This document shows, in pieces, positions 46,567 through 55,259 of a stretch of DNA of 64,000 nt (within the stretch, counting starts at the first letter, position 1; every line of letters starts with the position of its first letter). The DNA lies in assembly GCF_028289705.1 (NCBI RefSeq), contig NZ_JANQOI010000020.1, positions 1 through 64,000 of the forward strand, in the 5' to 3' direction. Under the pieces are notes generated by a model. The model saw only the letters and a list, made by a program, of their open reading frames with translations. It had not been told where the DNA came from and did no database searches. The DNA is from Pelagibius sp. (lineage in GTDB: Bacteria > Pseudomonadota > Alphaproteobacteria > Kiloniellales > Kiloniellaceae). Both the position numbers and the translations under genes were made by a program.

Positions 46567-47061
46567 ATGACCCAGACCGTCGAAGCACCGGGCGGATACC
46601 GGCCGGAGCCCAAGCGGGCCCTCTATGGCTACATGGCGGGCGCGGGATTTGCCGTCGTTGCGATACCGCTGTTCCTCGGATTGCGTTTCCCCAACGATAC
46701 CGCCTTTCTTCCAATGATCTTTGCTATGGGCGTTGGCGTTGCGTTCTTCGCAGGGATTTTCCTGTTCGTTCCGGTCTATGCGCTCCTGGCCAGCGTCTCA
46801 CAGCTCAGGTTGTGGTGGGCAATCCTCACGGGCTACGCGTTCTTGGTCGGTCCAGCGGCAATACTTGGCGGATCGGATGATTTCTGGACCCACCTCGTCC
46901 TTCTGGGCCGCGACTCCCAGGGTGAATTGTCTCTGGACTATGGCCTCATGTTCCTCGGCGCTGTCGGAGCGGCGGGCGGTCTTCTGGGTTGGATCGTCGC
47001 CTATGGATTCCGGCTGAGGCCCGAGCCAAAGCCAAGAGATGTTTCGAAAGTCTTTGATTGA
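46567..47061 (+). CDS. membrane protein of unknown function
   Basis: 164 residues. Four hydrophobic segments: AGAGFAVVAIPLFLGLRF, FLPMIFAMGVGVAFFAGIFLFVPVYALLA, LWWAILTGYAFLVGPAAILGG and YGLMFLGAVGAAGGLLGWIVAYGF. The short cytoplasmic tail is basic (RLRPEPKPRDVSK). Neither a transport nor an enzymatic motif is seen. It lies 9 bases after the TPR gene and probably shares its transcript. Confidence 0.7.
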   Translation: MTQTVEAPGGYRPEPKRALYGYMAGAGFAVVAIPLFLGLRFPNDTAFLPMIFAMGVGVAFFAGIFLFVPVYALLASVSQLRLWWAILTGYAFLVGPAAILGGSDDFWTHLVLLGRDSQGELSLDYGLMFLGAVGAAGGLLGWIVAYGFRLRPEPKPRDVSKVFD

Positions 47062-47108
47062 GCCCATTTCTCGCTGACGCGGTCGCTGCGATGGCCTAGA
47101 CTTCCGCC

Positions 47109-47282
47109 ATGGCGGAAATCATCAATCTGCGGCAGGCAAAGAAGCGCCGGGCCCGTGAGGAAAAGGCGGCGAAGGCCGAGGCCAATCGGGTGCGTTTCGG
47201 CCGCAGCAAACCCCAACGCAAGGAGAGCGAGGCGGAGCGCGAAAAGGCCGCCCGCGATCTCGACGGCAAGAAGCTCGACTAG
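47109..47282 (+). CDS. DUF4169 family small protein
   Basis: 57 residues, too short for most gene finders, but the sequence is typical: starts MAEIINLRQAKKRRAREEKAA, then a run of charged residues and the RFGRSKPQR motif, and ends in KAARDLDGKKLD. DUF4169 proteins are small helical, charged proteins of unknown role in alphaproteobacteria, often near a ribbon-helix-helix protein gene. None is visible here. Confidence 0.85.
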   Translation: MAEIINLRQAKKRRAREEKAAKAEANRVRFGRSKPQRKESEAEREKAARDLDGKKLD

Positions 47283-47381
47283 GCCGGCGCTCCAAGTCAT
47301 CACTTTCATGCGGGGCCTTCACCGCTGGCCTCTCGGCAATTTCTCCAAACAACCCACTCGACCGATCCGCAGACCGCCGGG

Positions 47382-48353
47382 ATGAACCACCCGAAGGGCC
47401 CCATTGACCCGATGACCCGTCACGCTCAATCCCGATCCCTGTCGCCGCTGCTGGCGGCCGCTTTGCTGGCCTTCGCGTCGGCCTGCTGGGGCGGCAACAT
47501 CACCATCGGCCGGGCGGTTTCCGCCGAGGTGCCGCCGGTGGCACTGAGCTTCTGGCGCTGGCTCCTGGCCTTCTTGATCCTGCTGCCCTTCGCGCTGGCG
47601 CATGTTCGGCGCGACCGGGCGGCGATCCGCCGCCACTGGGGCTTCCTGGCGCTGCTTGCTTTCTTCGGCATGGCCGCCTTCCACACCGCCCTCTATCTTT
47701 CGGTCAACTTCACGACGGCCACCAACGCGGCCCTGCTGATGGCCATCTGTCCGGTGCTGGTGCCGCTGTTGTCCTGGGCGATTTACCGCGAGCCGATCAC
47801 CCTGCGCCTGGTCGTTGCCATCGTTGTCTCGCTCTTCGGCGTCGCGGTCATCGTCACGCGCGGCGCGCCCGAGTCACTGCTCTCCATCGCCTTCAACAAG
47901 GGCGATCTCATCATGCTGATCGCCGTTTTCACCTGGTCGGTCTACACGGTCCTCGTAAAGCATCGCCCGCAGGAGCTGCATCCGCAGTCTCTGCTGATTG
48001 CGACCATGGTGATGGCGATCGTCATGCTGCTGCCAGTCTATCTTTGGGAGAGTCTGGCTGTTCGCGCCATGCCGGTGACGCCGGAATCCCTGGCCACCGT
48101 TGCCTATGTGGTCGTCTTCGCCTCCCTGCTGGCCTTCCTCGCCTTCAACCGCGGCATCGAGGTGCTGGGCCCCAACACCGGCGGGCTGTTCATGCATGTC
48201 GTTCCGGTCTGCGCCGCGGTCTTCGCCTTCGTCTTTCTGGGCGAGCGCCTGCAACCCTTCCACGGTCTGGGCATCGCCGCCATTGCGGCGGGGATCGTCC
48301 TGGCAAGCTGGCGCAGCGCCGCCGGGCTGCGAACACCTTCACCACGCCCATGA
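47382..48353 (+). CDS. EamA/DMT-superfamily transporter
   Basis: 323 residues, ten predicted helices in two EamA repeats. Landmarks: FASACWGGNITIGRAVSAEVPPVALSFWRWLLA in the first half and PNTGGLFMHVVPVCAAVFAFVFLGE in the second. The ATG at 47412 is an alternative start. It is an inner-membrane metabolite exporter; the substrate is unknown. It follows the DUF4169 gene by 99 bases and precedes the methyltransferase gene by 89 bases on the same strand. Confidence 0.88.
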   Translation: MNHPKGPIDPMTRHAQSRSLSPLLAAALLAFASACWGGNITIGRAVSAEVPPVALSFWRWLLAFLILLPFALAHVRRDRAAIRRHWGFLALLAFFGMAAFHTALYLSVNFTTATNAALLMAICPVLVPLLSWAIYREPITLRLVVAIVVSLFGVAVIVTRGAPESLLSIAFNKGDLIMLIAVFTWSVYTVLVKHRPQELHPQSLLIATMVMAIVMLLPVYLWESLAVRAMPVTPESLATVAYVVVFASLLAFLAFNRGIEVLGPNTGGLFMHVVPVCAAVFAFVFLGERLQPFHGLGIAAIAAGIVLASWRSAAGLRTPSPRP

Positions 48354-48442
48354 TGCATCGCCTTTCAACGGCGGTGAGGCGACAGGCCGCCCGCCCTGTG
48401 GCAGAGTGGGGACAGCAGTCAAAACAGGGAGGCCTAGGCAGA

Positions 48443-49504
48443 ATGGACATCCAAACCGAAGGGGTCGGCAGCGTGCCCCGTCCGCAGTATCTGATCGACG
48501 CCGCGGGCGATCTCCAAGGGGGACGCCTGACCGCGGACGACTTCGCCGCAGTCGTCGACCGGGCGGTCGCAGAGACCATCGCCGAAATGGCGGCCACCGG
48601 CTCGCCCATCATTTCCGACGGCGAGCAATCAAAGTCGAGCTTCGCCACCTATCCGCTGGAGGGCCTGACCAATCTCGCGCCCGACGGGGTGGTCATCCCC
48701 TTCGCCGACGGGCATACCCGCCAACTGCCGCGCCTGACGGCGGGACCGTTTCGCTATGCCAACTACACCGGCGCCTATGTGACCCAGGCCCGCCGCCACA
48801 CCGCTCTGCCGCTGAAGCAGGCGGTGATCGCCCCCTCGGCACTGAGCCTGATCTATCCGCAGGACGGCCTCGTGGACTATACCCGCGAGCAGTTCATCGA
48901 GGATCTTGTCGGCGAGTGTGAAAAGGACATTCGTTCGGCCTTCGAGGCCGGCGCCGAGATCGTGCAGATCGATTTCACCGAAGGGCGTCTGGCCTGCAAG
49001 CTCGACCCCTCCCGCGGGCTGCTGCGGCAGTTCGTCGATCTGAACAACGCGGTGCTGGACCGTTTCTCGGAGGCCGAGCGCGCGAAGATCGGCGTGCACA
49101 CCTGCCCCGGCGGCGACCAGAACTCCACCCATTCCGCCGATGTCGACTATGCGGAGCTGCTGCCGGACCTCTTCCAGATGAGGGCCGGGCGCTTCTACAT
49201 CCAGATGGCCAGCGAAGCGGACCGGCCGCGGGTGCTCGACATCATTCAACGCGAGCGCGGGGCGCAGCAGACGACCTTCATCGGTGTCATCGACCCTTGC
49301 GACACGGAGGTCGAAACGGCGGAGACCGCCCGCGACCGCATTCTGGAGGCGGCCGAGCATCTGAAAGGCGAGCGTTTCGGCACCACCGACGACTGCGGCT
49401 TCTCGCCCTTCGGCGACGACGTCGCCATGGCCCGGGCCACCGCCTTCGCCAAGATCAAGGCGCGGGTAGAAGGCACGGCGCTGGCGGGCGCGAAGTTGTC
49501 GTAG
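48443..49504 (+). CDS. cobalamin-independent methionine synthase C-terminal-like methyltransferase
   Basis: 353 residues from ATG 48443 (GGGAGG upstream). A single MetE C-terminal-type barrel: H219-x-C221 in HTCPGGDQ and C318 in DDCGFSPF make the zinc site that activates homocysteine thiol in MetE, and ISDGEQSKSSF is the substrate-binding stretch. The N-terminal half of MetE is missing, so it is a 'core-MetE'-like or epoxyalkyl:CoM-transferase-like enzyme rather than full MetE. Which thiol is methylated and which donor is used cannot be read from the sequence. Confidence 0.88.
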   Translation: MDIQTEGVGSVPRPQYLIDAAGDLQGGRLTADDFAAVVDRAVAETIAEMAATGSPIISDGEQSKSSFATYPLEGLTNLAPDGVVIPFADGHTRQLPRLTAGPFRYANYTGAYVTQARRHTALPLKQAVIAPSALSLIYPQDGLVDYTREQFIEDLVGECEKDIRSAFEAGAEIVQIDFTEGRLACKLDPSRGLLRQFVDLNNAVLDRFSEAERAKIGVHTCPGGDQNSTHSADVDYAELLPDLFQMRAGRFYIQMASEADRPRVLDIIQRERGAQQTTFIGVIDPCDTEVETAETARDRILEAAEHLKGERFGTTDDCGFSPFGDDVAMARATAFAKIKARVEGTALAGAKLS

Positions 49505-49542
49505 CGCGTCGGCCCGGCAGTTCGCGCCATCAGGTGAGGATT

Positions 49543-50094
49543 GTGGACGACCAATCGCCAAAGGGGGAGATGACCGCCTCCGACGTGACCGCCTTCTATC
49601 GCGCGATGCAGGGCCTGGGGATCGAGATCTGGCTCGACGGCGGCTGGGGCGTGGACGCGCTGCTCGGGCGCCAGACGCGGCCCCACAGCGACCTCGACAT
49701 CGTGGTGCAGCAGAAGGATCTGGAGACCCTGGTCGCCTGGCTCGAAGCGCGGGGATACGGGGAGGCACCACGGGCCGACACGCGCCCCTGGAACTTCGCC
49801 CTGGGCGACGGCGAGGGCCGCGAGATCGATCTCCATGTCATCGTTCTCGACGCCGCCGGCAACGGGCTCTACGGCCCACCGGAGCGCGGCGAGGGAAACT
49901 ACCCCGCCGAGGCCCTGCGGGGGCGGGGCGTCGTCGACGGCCTGGCGGTGCGCTGCACCTCCCCCGCCTTCCAGGTCCAGTCCCACAGCGGTTACGAACT
50001 CGACGAGACGGATTATGCCGACGTGAAGGCGTTGACAGAGGCCTTCGAACTGGAGTTGCCGGAGGAGTACCGCAGGCAGTTCGAGACGCGCTGA
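49543..50094 (+). CDS. nucleotidyltransferase family protein (ANT/Lnu-like)
   Basis: 183 residues from GTG 49543 with AGGTGAGG upstream; ATG 49570 is the alternative. The core is GGWGVDALLGRQTRPHSDLDIVV, with D50 and D52 as the metal-binding pair of the polymerase-beta nucleotidyltransferase fold. The same arrangement occurs in lincosamide (LnuA) and aminoglycoside 2''-nucleotidyltransferases. Chromosomal relatives are often of unknown role, so resistance is a hypothesis only. Partly downstream of the methyltransferase but with a 38-base gap. Confidence 0.85.
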   Translation: MDDQSPKGEMTASDVTAFYRAMQGLGIEIWLDGGWGVDALLGRQTRPHSDLDIVVQQKDLETLVAWLEARGYGEAPRADTRPWNFALGDGEGREIDLHVIVLDAAGNGLYGPPERGEGNYPAEALRGRGVVDGLAVRCTSPAFQVQSHSGYELDETDYADVKALTEAFELELPEEYRRQFETR

Positions 50095-50180
50095 CGCTCC
50101 GACGGTGGAAGCCGCCCAGAGCCTGACTCGAAACGAATGCCGTGATTTCAAGGCTTTCCCGGTGCCGTCCCTCCCCACAT

Positions 50181-50280
50181 CGTCACCCTCGGGCTTGTCC
50201 CCCTTTTGGCTTCTTTGGCGGTCCATGGAAAGACCGAGACCCGGACCTCGATGGATTGCCGGAACAAGCCCGGCAATGAC
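50181..50280. repeat. REP-like double-hairpin repeat, copy 3 (inverted)
   Basis: The reverse complement of the unit at 2307-2393: CGTCACCCTCGGGCTTGT... to ...CCGGCAATGAC. The middle differs (a CCTTTTGGCTTCTTTGG insertion), making it about 13 bases longer, so it is a diverged copy. It lies between the nucleotidyltransferase (plus) and the FAD oxidase (minus), again convergent. Confidence 0.88.
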
Positions 50281-50341
50281 AGTTTGGTAGGTTGGGGCGT
50301 GGGAATTCTTTGACGGATAAGGTCTCGTTTCGGGTCAGGCG

Positions 50342-51793
50342 CTACGGTGCGATCACCTTGCCCGGGTTCATCAGGTTGCGCGGGTCGAGGGCGGTTTTCA
50401 CCCGGCGCATCATCTCGATCTCCAGCTCCGACTTGAAGTGGGCGTTCTCGCCCACCTTCATGAAGCCGATGCCGTGCTCGGCGGAAATGGACCCGCCCAG
50501 CCCCACCACCAGCGTATGGACCGCGTGGTTGACCTCGTCCCAGCGGGCCAGGTAGGCGGCGCGGTCGGCGTCTTCCGGCTGAGAGAGGTTGAAGTGAATG
50601 TTGCCGTCGCCCAGGTGGCCGAAAGGCACCGGGCGGATGCCAGGGATCATGTCGTGGACCAAGGCCAGTGCCTTGTCGAGAAACTCCGGCACCTTGGAGA
50701 CCGATACCGAGACGTCGTGCTTGATGGAGCCGCCCTCGAACCGCTGGCCCTCCACCAGCCCCTCGCGGATGCGCCAGAAGGCGGCGGCCTGGCGTTCGTT
50801 GGCGGCGAGGGCGGCGTCCAGCACCAGGCCGTCCTCGCAGGCGGCGGCGAGCAGATCCTCCTGCACGCCGCGCAAGCCCCCGTCCGCCTTGCCGCCGGCC
50901 AGTTCCATCAACACGTACCAGTCCGACGGCGCGGCCAGGGGGTCTTCGATTCCCTCCACGTGGCGCATGGCGAAGTCCAGGCCGATCCGCGGGATCAGTT
51001 CGAAGGCTGTCAGTTGGTCGCCGGAGGCGCTGCGGCTGCGCGCCAGCAGCTCCACGGCGGCCTGCGGATCGGGAACCGCGACGAAGGCCACCGCCGTCTC
51101 CCGCGGACGGGGAAAGAGCTTCAGGGTGGCGGCGGTGATGATGCCAAGGGTGCCTTCGGCACCGACGAAGAGGTGCTTCAGGTCGTAGCCGGTGTTGTCC
51201 TTGCGCAGGGCAGTGAGGCCGTCCCAGATCCGCCCGTCGGGCAGGACCACCTCCAGGCCCAGCACCAGATCGCGCGCGTTGCCGTAGTGCAGCACATGGA
51301 TGCCGCCGGCGTTGGTGGAGAGGTTGCCGCCGATCTGGCAGGAGCCCTCCGCCCCCAGGCTGAGCGGGAACAGCCGGTCGACCTCTTCGGCCGCCTGCTG
51401 CACGGCCTGCAGGATGCAGCCGGCTTCGACGGTGATGGAGTAGTCCGTCGGGTCGACCCGGCGCACCCGGTTCATGCGCCCGAGACTGATGAGGATGCCG
51501 CCGTGTTCCGCGAAGGGCACGGCCCCGGCCACCAAACCGGTGTTGCCGCCCTGGGGCACCAGCGGCACGCCCGCCTCGGCGCAGAGGGTGACGGCGGCCG
51601 AGACCTCGGCGGTGTCGGCGGGGCGCAGCATGAAGGGGGTCGTCCCCTGGTAGCGGCCCCGCTGTTCGGCGAGATGCGGCGCCAGGCTCTCGGCATCGCT
51701 CACCACGCCCTTCTCCCCCAGCACCGCGGTCAGGCGCTGGCGGAGATCATCGAGTTCGCTGGGGGCAGGCTGGGGTCCATCCATGGAGAGCAA
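50342..51793 (-). CDS. FAD-binding oxidase of the D-lactate/2-hydroxyglutarate dehydrogenase family
   Basis: 483 residues. PCMH-type FAD domain: PLVPQGGNTGLVAGAVP and GAEGSCQIGGNLSTNAGG hold the flavin contacts, and the C-terminal FAD-oxidase domain ends with H in SAEHGIGFMK and a final LDPRNLMNPGKV. This is the two-domain form (no Fe-S part), as in D-2-hydroxyglutarate dehydrogenase and GlcD-like enzymes. It oxidises a D-2-hydroxyacid. It is a different protein from the fused one at 3127; they share only the flavin fold. Confidence 0.92.
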   Translation of the reverse strand: MLSMDGPQPAPSELDDLRQRLTAVLGEKGVVSDAESLAPHLAEQRGRYQGTTPFMLRPADTAEVSAAVTLCAEAGVPLVPQGGNTGLVAGAVPFAEHGGILISLGRMNRVRRVDPTDYSITVEAGCILQAVQQAAEEVDRLFPLSLGAEGSCQIGGNLSTNAGGIHVLHYGNARDLVLGLEVVLPDGRIWDGLTALRKDNTGYDLKHLFVGAEGTLGIITAATLKLFPRPRETAVAFVAVPDPQAAVELLARSRSASGDQLTAFELIPRIGLDFAMRHVEGIEDPLAAPSDWYVLMELAGGKADGGLRGVQEDLLAAACEDGLVLDAALAANERQAAAFWRIREGLVEGQRFEGGSIKHDVSVSVSKVPEFLDKALALVHDMIPGIRPVPFGHLGDGNIHFNLSQPEDADRAAYLARWDEVNHAVHTLVVGLGGSISAEHGIGFMKVGENAHFKSELEIEMMRRVKTALDPRNLMNPGKVIAP

Positions 51794-51832
51794 TCTAAAG
51801 CAGCGGGCCGACCGTTGCGAGTCTGTGGCGGG

Positions 51833-52846
51833 TCAGATCTGGGGTTCGGAGCGGGGTGTCGCGGCGCGGCGCAGGCGGTCGTTGATGGCGGTCCCCAGGC
51901 CCTCGTCCGGAACGGGCATGACGGCTATGCCCCGGGCCGCGCTTTCGTCGAGCCTGCGCAGAAACGCAAAGAGGTTGGCTGCGGCTTCGGCGAGGTTGCC
52001 GCCGGCGCTGAGGTTCAGCGTCACGGCAGCACCGTCCGGCGCCTCGGGCCCGAAGGCAAGCAAAGCCTCGTCGGGCGCAATCGTTTCGGCGCCGAGACGC
52101 AAAGGCTTATCCGGCGCATAGTGGCTGCTCAGCATGCCCGGCGCCTTCACCGCCGGATTGGCCGCCGGCTCAGCCAGAGGTCCCAAGAGCGCGCCCAGAT
52201 CCTCGGCCGTCACGGCGCCGGGGCGCAGGACGGTGGGGGTCGCGGTGGAGAGGTCCAACACCGTGGACTCCAGCCCGACGGCGCAGGGGCCGCCGTCTAG
52301 GATCAGGGGCACGCGGCCTCCGAGAGACTCGGCCACGTGGTCCGCCCGGGTCGGGCTGATGCGCCCGGAGGCGTTGGCGCTGGGCGCGGCCAGGGGCAGG
52401 TCCGCTTCGGCCAGCAGGCGCTGGGCGATCGGGTGAGCGGGCAGGCGCACCGCCTGGGTGTCGAGGCCGGCACTGCAGAGCAGGGAAAGCCGGCTCCCGG
52501 CGCGGCGCGGCAGCACCAGGGTGAGGGGCCCCGGCCAGAAACGCTCCGCCACCGCTTCCGCCCGCGCGTCGAAGACCACCTCTTCGCCAGCCGCAGCAAC
52601 ATCGGTGAAATGGACGATCAGCGGATTGAAGCGCGGCCGCGCCTTGGCCTCGAAGATTCGCGTGACCGCGGCATCGGAGGTGGCGTCCGCCCCCAGCCCG
52701 TAGACCGTCTCCGTCGGAAAGGCAACCAGGCCGCCGGCCCGCAGAATCCCCGCCGCTTCTTCGAAGCTCCTATCCTCCGCGGGACGGACTGTCGGATGCC
52801 GGGTCTCCGAGAGAAGGTCTTCTATATTCGTTTTGTTCTTTTGCAC
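51833..52846 (-). CDS. L-threonylcarbamoyladenylate synthase (Sua5 type)
   Basis: 337 residues. An N-terminal YrdC domain (about 28-210) has KARPRFNPLIVHF, the PGPLTLVLPRR nucleotide loop, APSANASGRISPT and DGGPCAVGLESTV. A linker and a C-terminal Sua5 domain follow, so it is the long Sua5 form rather than the short TsaC. It makes threonylcarbamoyl-AMP for the t6A modification of tRNAs. The TsaD/B/E partners are elsewhere. Upstream is the 441-base region preceding the ParA-like gene. Confidence 0.93.
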   Translation of the reverse strand: MQKNKTNIEDLLSETRHPTVRPAEDRSFEEAAGILRAGGLVAFPTETVYGLGADATSDAAVTRIFEAKARPRFNPLIVHFTDVAAAGEEVVFDARAEAVAERFWPGPLTLVLPRRAGSRLSLLCSAGLDTQAVRLPAHPIAQRLLAEADLPLAAPSANASGRISPTRADHVAESLGGRVPLILDGGPCAVGLESTVLDLSTATPTVLRPGAVTAEDLGALLGPLAEPAANPAVKAPGMLSSHYAPDKPLRLGAETIAPDEALLAFGPEAPDGAAVTLNLSAGGNLAEAAANLFAFLRRLDESAARGIAVMPVPDEGLGTAINDRLRRAATPRSEPQI

Positions 52847-53287
52847 GGGCCTATGGACAGCTCTGCGCGGTTCCGTTCACGAGACCGCGCGCCACTGCGA
52901 ACGGCAGTCCTGCCTATAGCACAAAGTCGCGGCCGGGCGCGCCCGGACCGCACCGCCCTGCGACCACGCAGGGCACACAGCATCTGGCGAAATTGCCTGT
53001 TCCTGACATGACGAAACCGGGGCATTTGGCCCCGGTTCCCTTTGCTCTCGTCAGTTCAGGATCGGTTCCTACCGCGGTTTTTCGGGAACCTCCTGCCGAG
53101 TCACCGCACAGGCTTTGCGGCGGCTATATCGTCACCGGTTTTCCGGCCACGTGTGAACAGCTTGCGACTCTTTGACTGGTCTGGTCAAGACTCCAATTGT
53201 GAGAAAAGTGGCGGGGTTCCGCCGCTTGCGTTCGTGTTTTTGCATGTGCAAACTTGGCCCAGGTCAACGAACGCGCGGATGGGGGGC
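52847..53287. other. 441-base divergent region with several hairpins
   Basis: Between Sua5 (minus) and the ParA-like ATPase (plus). It contains an AACCGGGGC/GCCCCGGTT stem (53015-53037, loop ATTTG), a GGTTCC/GGAACC hairpin around 53067-53091 with AGGA/TCCT flanks, a TTGAC/GTCAA repeat near 53175, and GGCGG/CCGCC near 53213. The density of stems suggests an attenuator or small structured leader for the ATPase, but no RNA family is recognised. No gene is supported. Confidence 0.45.
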
Positions 53288-53923
53288 ATGGCCGCTTTGA
53301 TTCTTACCGTGGCGCAGCAAAAAGGCGGTGCCGGCAAGACGACTCTCGCGGCCAATCTCGCGGTAGCTTTGACTCAAAGCAAAAAGCGCGTGGCAGTTGC
53401 GGACATCGATCCGCAGCAGTCGCTCACCATGTGGCATGCCCTGCGCCAGGAATACTTCGGCGACGACTCGGGCCTGACGGTGAGTGCCGTGGGCGGCTGG
53501 AAACTGGCCGGCGAGATCGATCGTCTGAAGCGCGCCCACGACGTGGTGATCGTCGACTCCCCGCCCCATGCGGAGACGGAAGCGCGCATTGCGGTGCGCA
53601 ACGCCAATCTGGTGATCGTTCCGGTGCAGCCCTCGCCGATGGATGTCTGGGCCACCCAGCCGACCCTGGAATTGGCCCAGAAGGAGCGGGCGCCGGTGCT
53701 GCTGGTGCTGAACCGGGTGCCGCCGCGCGCCAATCTCACCGAAGACATGGTGGCCGAGATCAAGGACTACGGCGCCAAGATCGCCCGCGCGCGCATCGGC
53801 AACCGGGTCGGCTTCGCCGGCGCCATGCTGCAGGGCCTGGGCGTCACCGAAATGCAACCCCGCGGCCGCGCCGCCCAGGAAATCCGCGCCCTCTCCAAGG
53901 AAGTCCTGCGCCACGCGGGTTAG
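53288..53923 (+). CDS. ParA-like P-loop ATPase (MinD/ParA family)
   Basis: 211 residues from ATG 53288, the usual family start (AALILTVAQQKGGAGKTTLAA). Deviant Walker A KGGAGKTT at 12-19 with the signature lysine K12, DIDPQQS (Walker A' region) and VIVDSPPHAE for Walker B. The short length and lack of an N-terminal helix-turn-helix match the ParA group that positions plasmids, chemoreceptors or carboxysomes rather than large chromosomal ParA. No parB gene is adjacent. The protein just before it is divergent. Confidence 0.88.
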   Translation: MAALILTVAQQKGGAGKTTLAANLAVALTQSKKRVAVADIDPQQSLTMWHALRQEYFGDDSGLTVSAVGGWKLAGEIDRLKRAHDVVIVDSPPHAETEARIAVRNANLVIVPVQPSPMDVWATQPTLELAQKERAPVLLVLNRVPPRANLTEDMVAEIKDYGAKIARARIGNRVGFAGAMLQGLGVTEMQPRGRAAQEIRALSKEVLRHAG

Positions 53924-54004
53924 CGGGTGTTCCTGCGTTAAGGGTTGTCTCCTCTAAGCGTTCCTGATTCCATTGGCGACGGATTCGCTGTGGGGGAGGC
54001 TGAC

Positions 54005-54529
54005 GTGACTGAGTTCGCTACGATCGGTTACGAAGGCGCTGATATCGACGACTTCATTGCGGTTTTGCATGCGGCCAGGATCAGCCTGCTCGTCGACGTC
54101 AGGGAGTTGCCGATTTCAAGACGGAGGGGTTTTGCCAAGACCGCGTTGTCGTCTGCTTTGGCTGAAGCTGGCATTCAATACCTCCACTTGAGAGGGTTGG
54201 GAGACCCGAAACCGGGACGCGATGCTGCGCGCGCTGGGAACCTAAGGGAGTTCCGTCAGATATTTGCGAAACACATGAGAAGCGAAGAGGCACGCACCGA
54301 TCTCGAAAAGCTCAAGGCTCAACTGGCTCAGGAGCGCGTGTGCCTCATGTGTTTTGAGCGCGATCCGTCGAACTGCCATCGTAGCATTGTTGCGAGTATG
54401 ATTTCTGATAGTATGGAATCAAAGGTTATTCATCTTTGGGTGAACAAGGACGCCACTCGTGTTGGCCAGCGTTCTGGGTCCGGAAAGAGTCCTAGTGCTG
54501 GTGAAGGCGTTGCCGCATGTGGGCGATAA
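54005..54529 (+). CDS. DUF488 domain protein
   Basis: 174 residues from GTG 54005 with GGGGGAG upstream. Features: IGYEG (residues 7-11), DVRELP (31-36), and the cysteine set C113-x2-C116 followed by C124-H-R (CLMCFERDPSNCHRS), the DUF488 hallmark. The role of DUF488 is not established; the invariant Cys/His/Arg hint at a redox or nucleic-acid related site. Its last 71 bases overlap the next gene in a different frame. Base composition is somewhat lower in G+C than the neighbours. Confidence 0.85.
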   Translation: MTEFATIGYEGADIDDFIAVLHAARISLLVDVRELPISRRRGFAKTALSSALAEAGIQYLHLRGLGDPKPGRDAARAGNLREFRQIFAKHMRSEEARTDLEKLKAQLAQERVCLMCFERDPSNCHRSIVASMISDSMESKVIHLWVNKDATRVGQRSGSGKSPSAGEGVAACGR

Positions 54530-55229
54530 GCACGGCGAAACCGTTTGCTGTGCCGGAGTGACGATTAACGGTGAGTGGCGCAGGCTATTCCCGGTAAGCT
54601 TCCGGTCACTTGACAAAGAAAGAAAATTCAATCGCTGGGATTGGATCGAGTACAACTGGCGATCTCCAAAGAGCGATCGGCGCCCGGAGAGTCGCCATGT
54701 CCAGGAGAACAGCATTAGAGTTCTCCACAAACTCGTTCAAAAGGAACGGCACACCTTTCTACAGCGGATTGTCAGGCAATCTGTCTTGGAGGCGGAGGAA
54801 GCGGGAGAGACACTGGTACTGATTCGCCCAAAGGAGAGTTGGTTTTATTGGGAGGAGAAGTCGCCAGAAAAGCTCGAGCAGCAATCAAAGGAGTATCAGG
54901 CGGCCGCGAGCCAACTCTCGTTCTTTGCTGATGACAAGCGGCCCCTGGTTCCCTGTCCCTTTGAGTTCAAGTTTCGCTATCGCTCCGCTGACGGACAGCC
55001 CCACACTGCGACTTGCGACGATTGGGAGACTTCGGCCACCTATTTCAGATTGGAGAGGAGGCACGGGTCGGCGACTGCGCTTGAGAGAATGAGCACAATC
55101 TTCAATCAGCAGTACGTTTCAGCGGGAATGGCTTTTGCAATGGGCACACATTCGCGATTTCCCAAAACTTGGTTGCTTGTCGGCATCATTCGGCTGGACG
55201 AAACCACTCAACAGTCGCTTGAGGTGTAG
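54459..55229 (+). CDS. unknown protein overlapping the DUF488 gene (256 aa)
   Basis: 256 residues from GTG 54459, with AAGGA upstream and 71 bases of overlap with the DUF488 gene, so the two are likely co-translated. The sequence LVKALPHVGDKHGETVCCAGV, GEWRRLFPVSFRSL and DWIEYNWRSP at the start looks like a conserved fold, followed by a charged region and YRSADGQPHTATCDDWETSATYF near the end. I do not recognise a catalytic motif. The pair with DUF488 looks like a two-gene cassette carried in a lower-GC segment. Confidence 0.75.
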   Translation: MLASVLGPERVLVLVKALPHVGDKHGETVCCAGVTINGEWRRLFPVSFRSLDKERKFNRWDWIEYNWRSPKSDRRPESRHVQENSIRVLHKLVQKERHTFLQRIVRQSVLEAEEAGETLVLIRPKESWFYWEEKSPEKLEQQSKEYQAAASQLSFFADDKRPLVPCPFEFKFRYRSADGQPHTATCDDWETSATYFRLERRHGSATALERMSTIFNQQYVSAGMAFAMGTHSRFPKTWLLVGIIRLDETTQQSLEV

Positions 55230-55259
55230 GTCCAAGGCTCTGTAGGCGCTGGTAACTGT

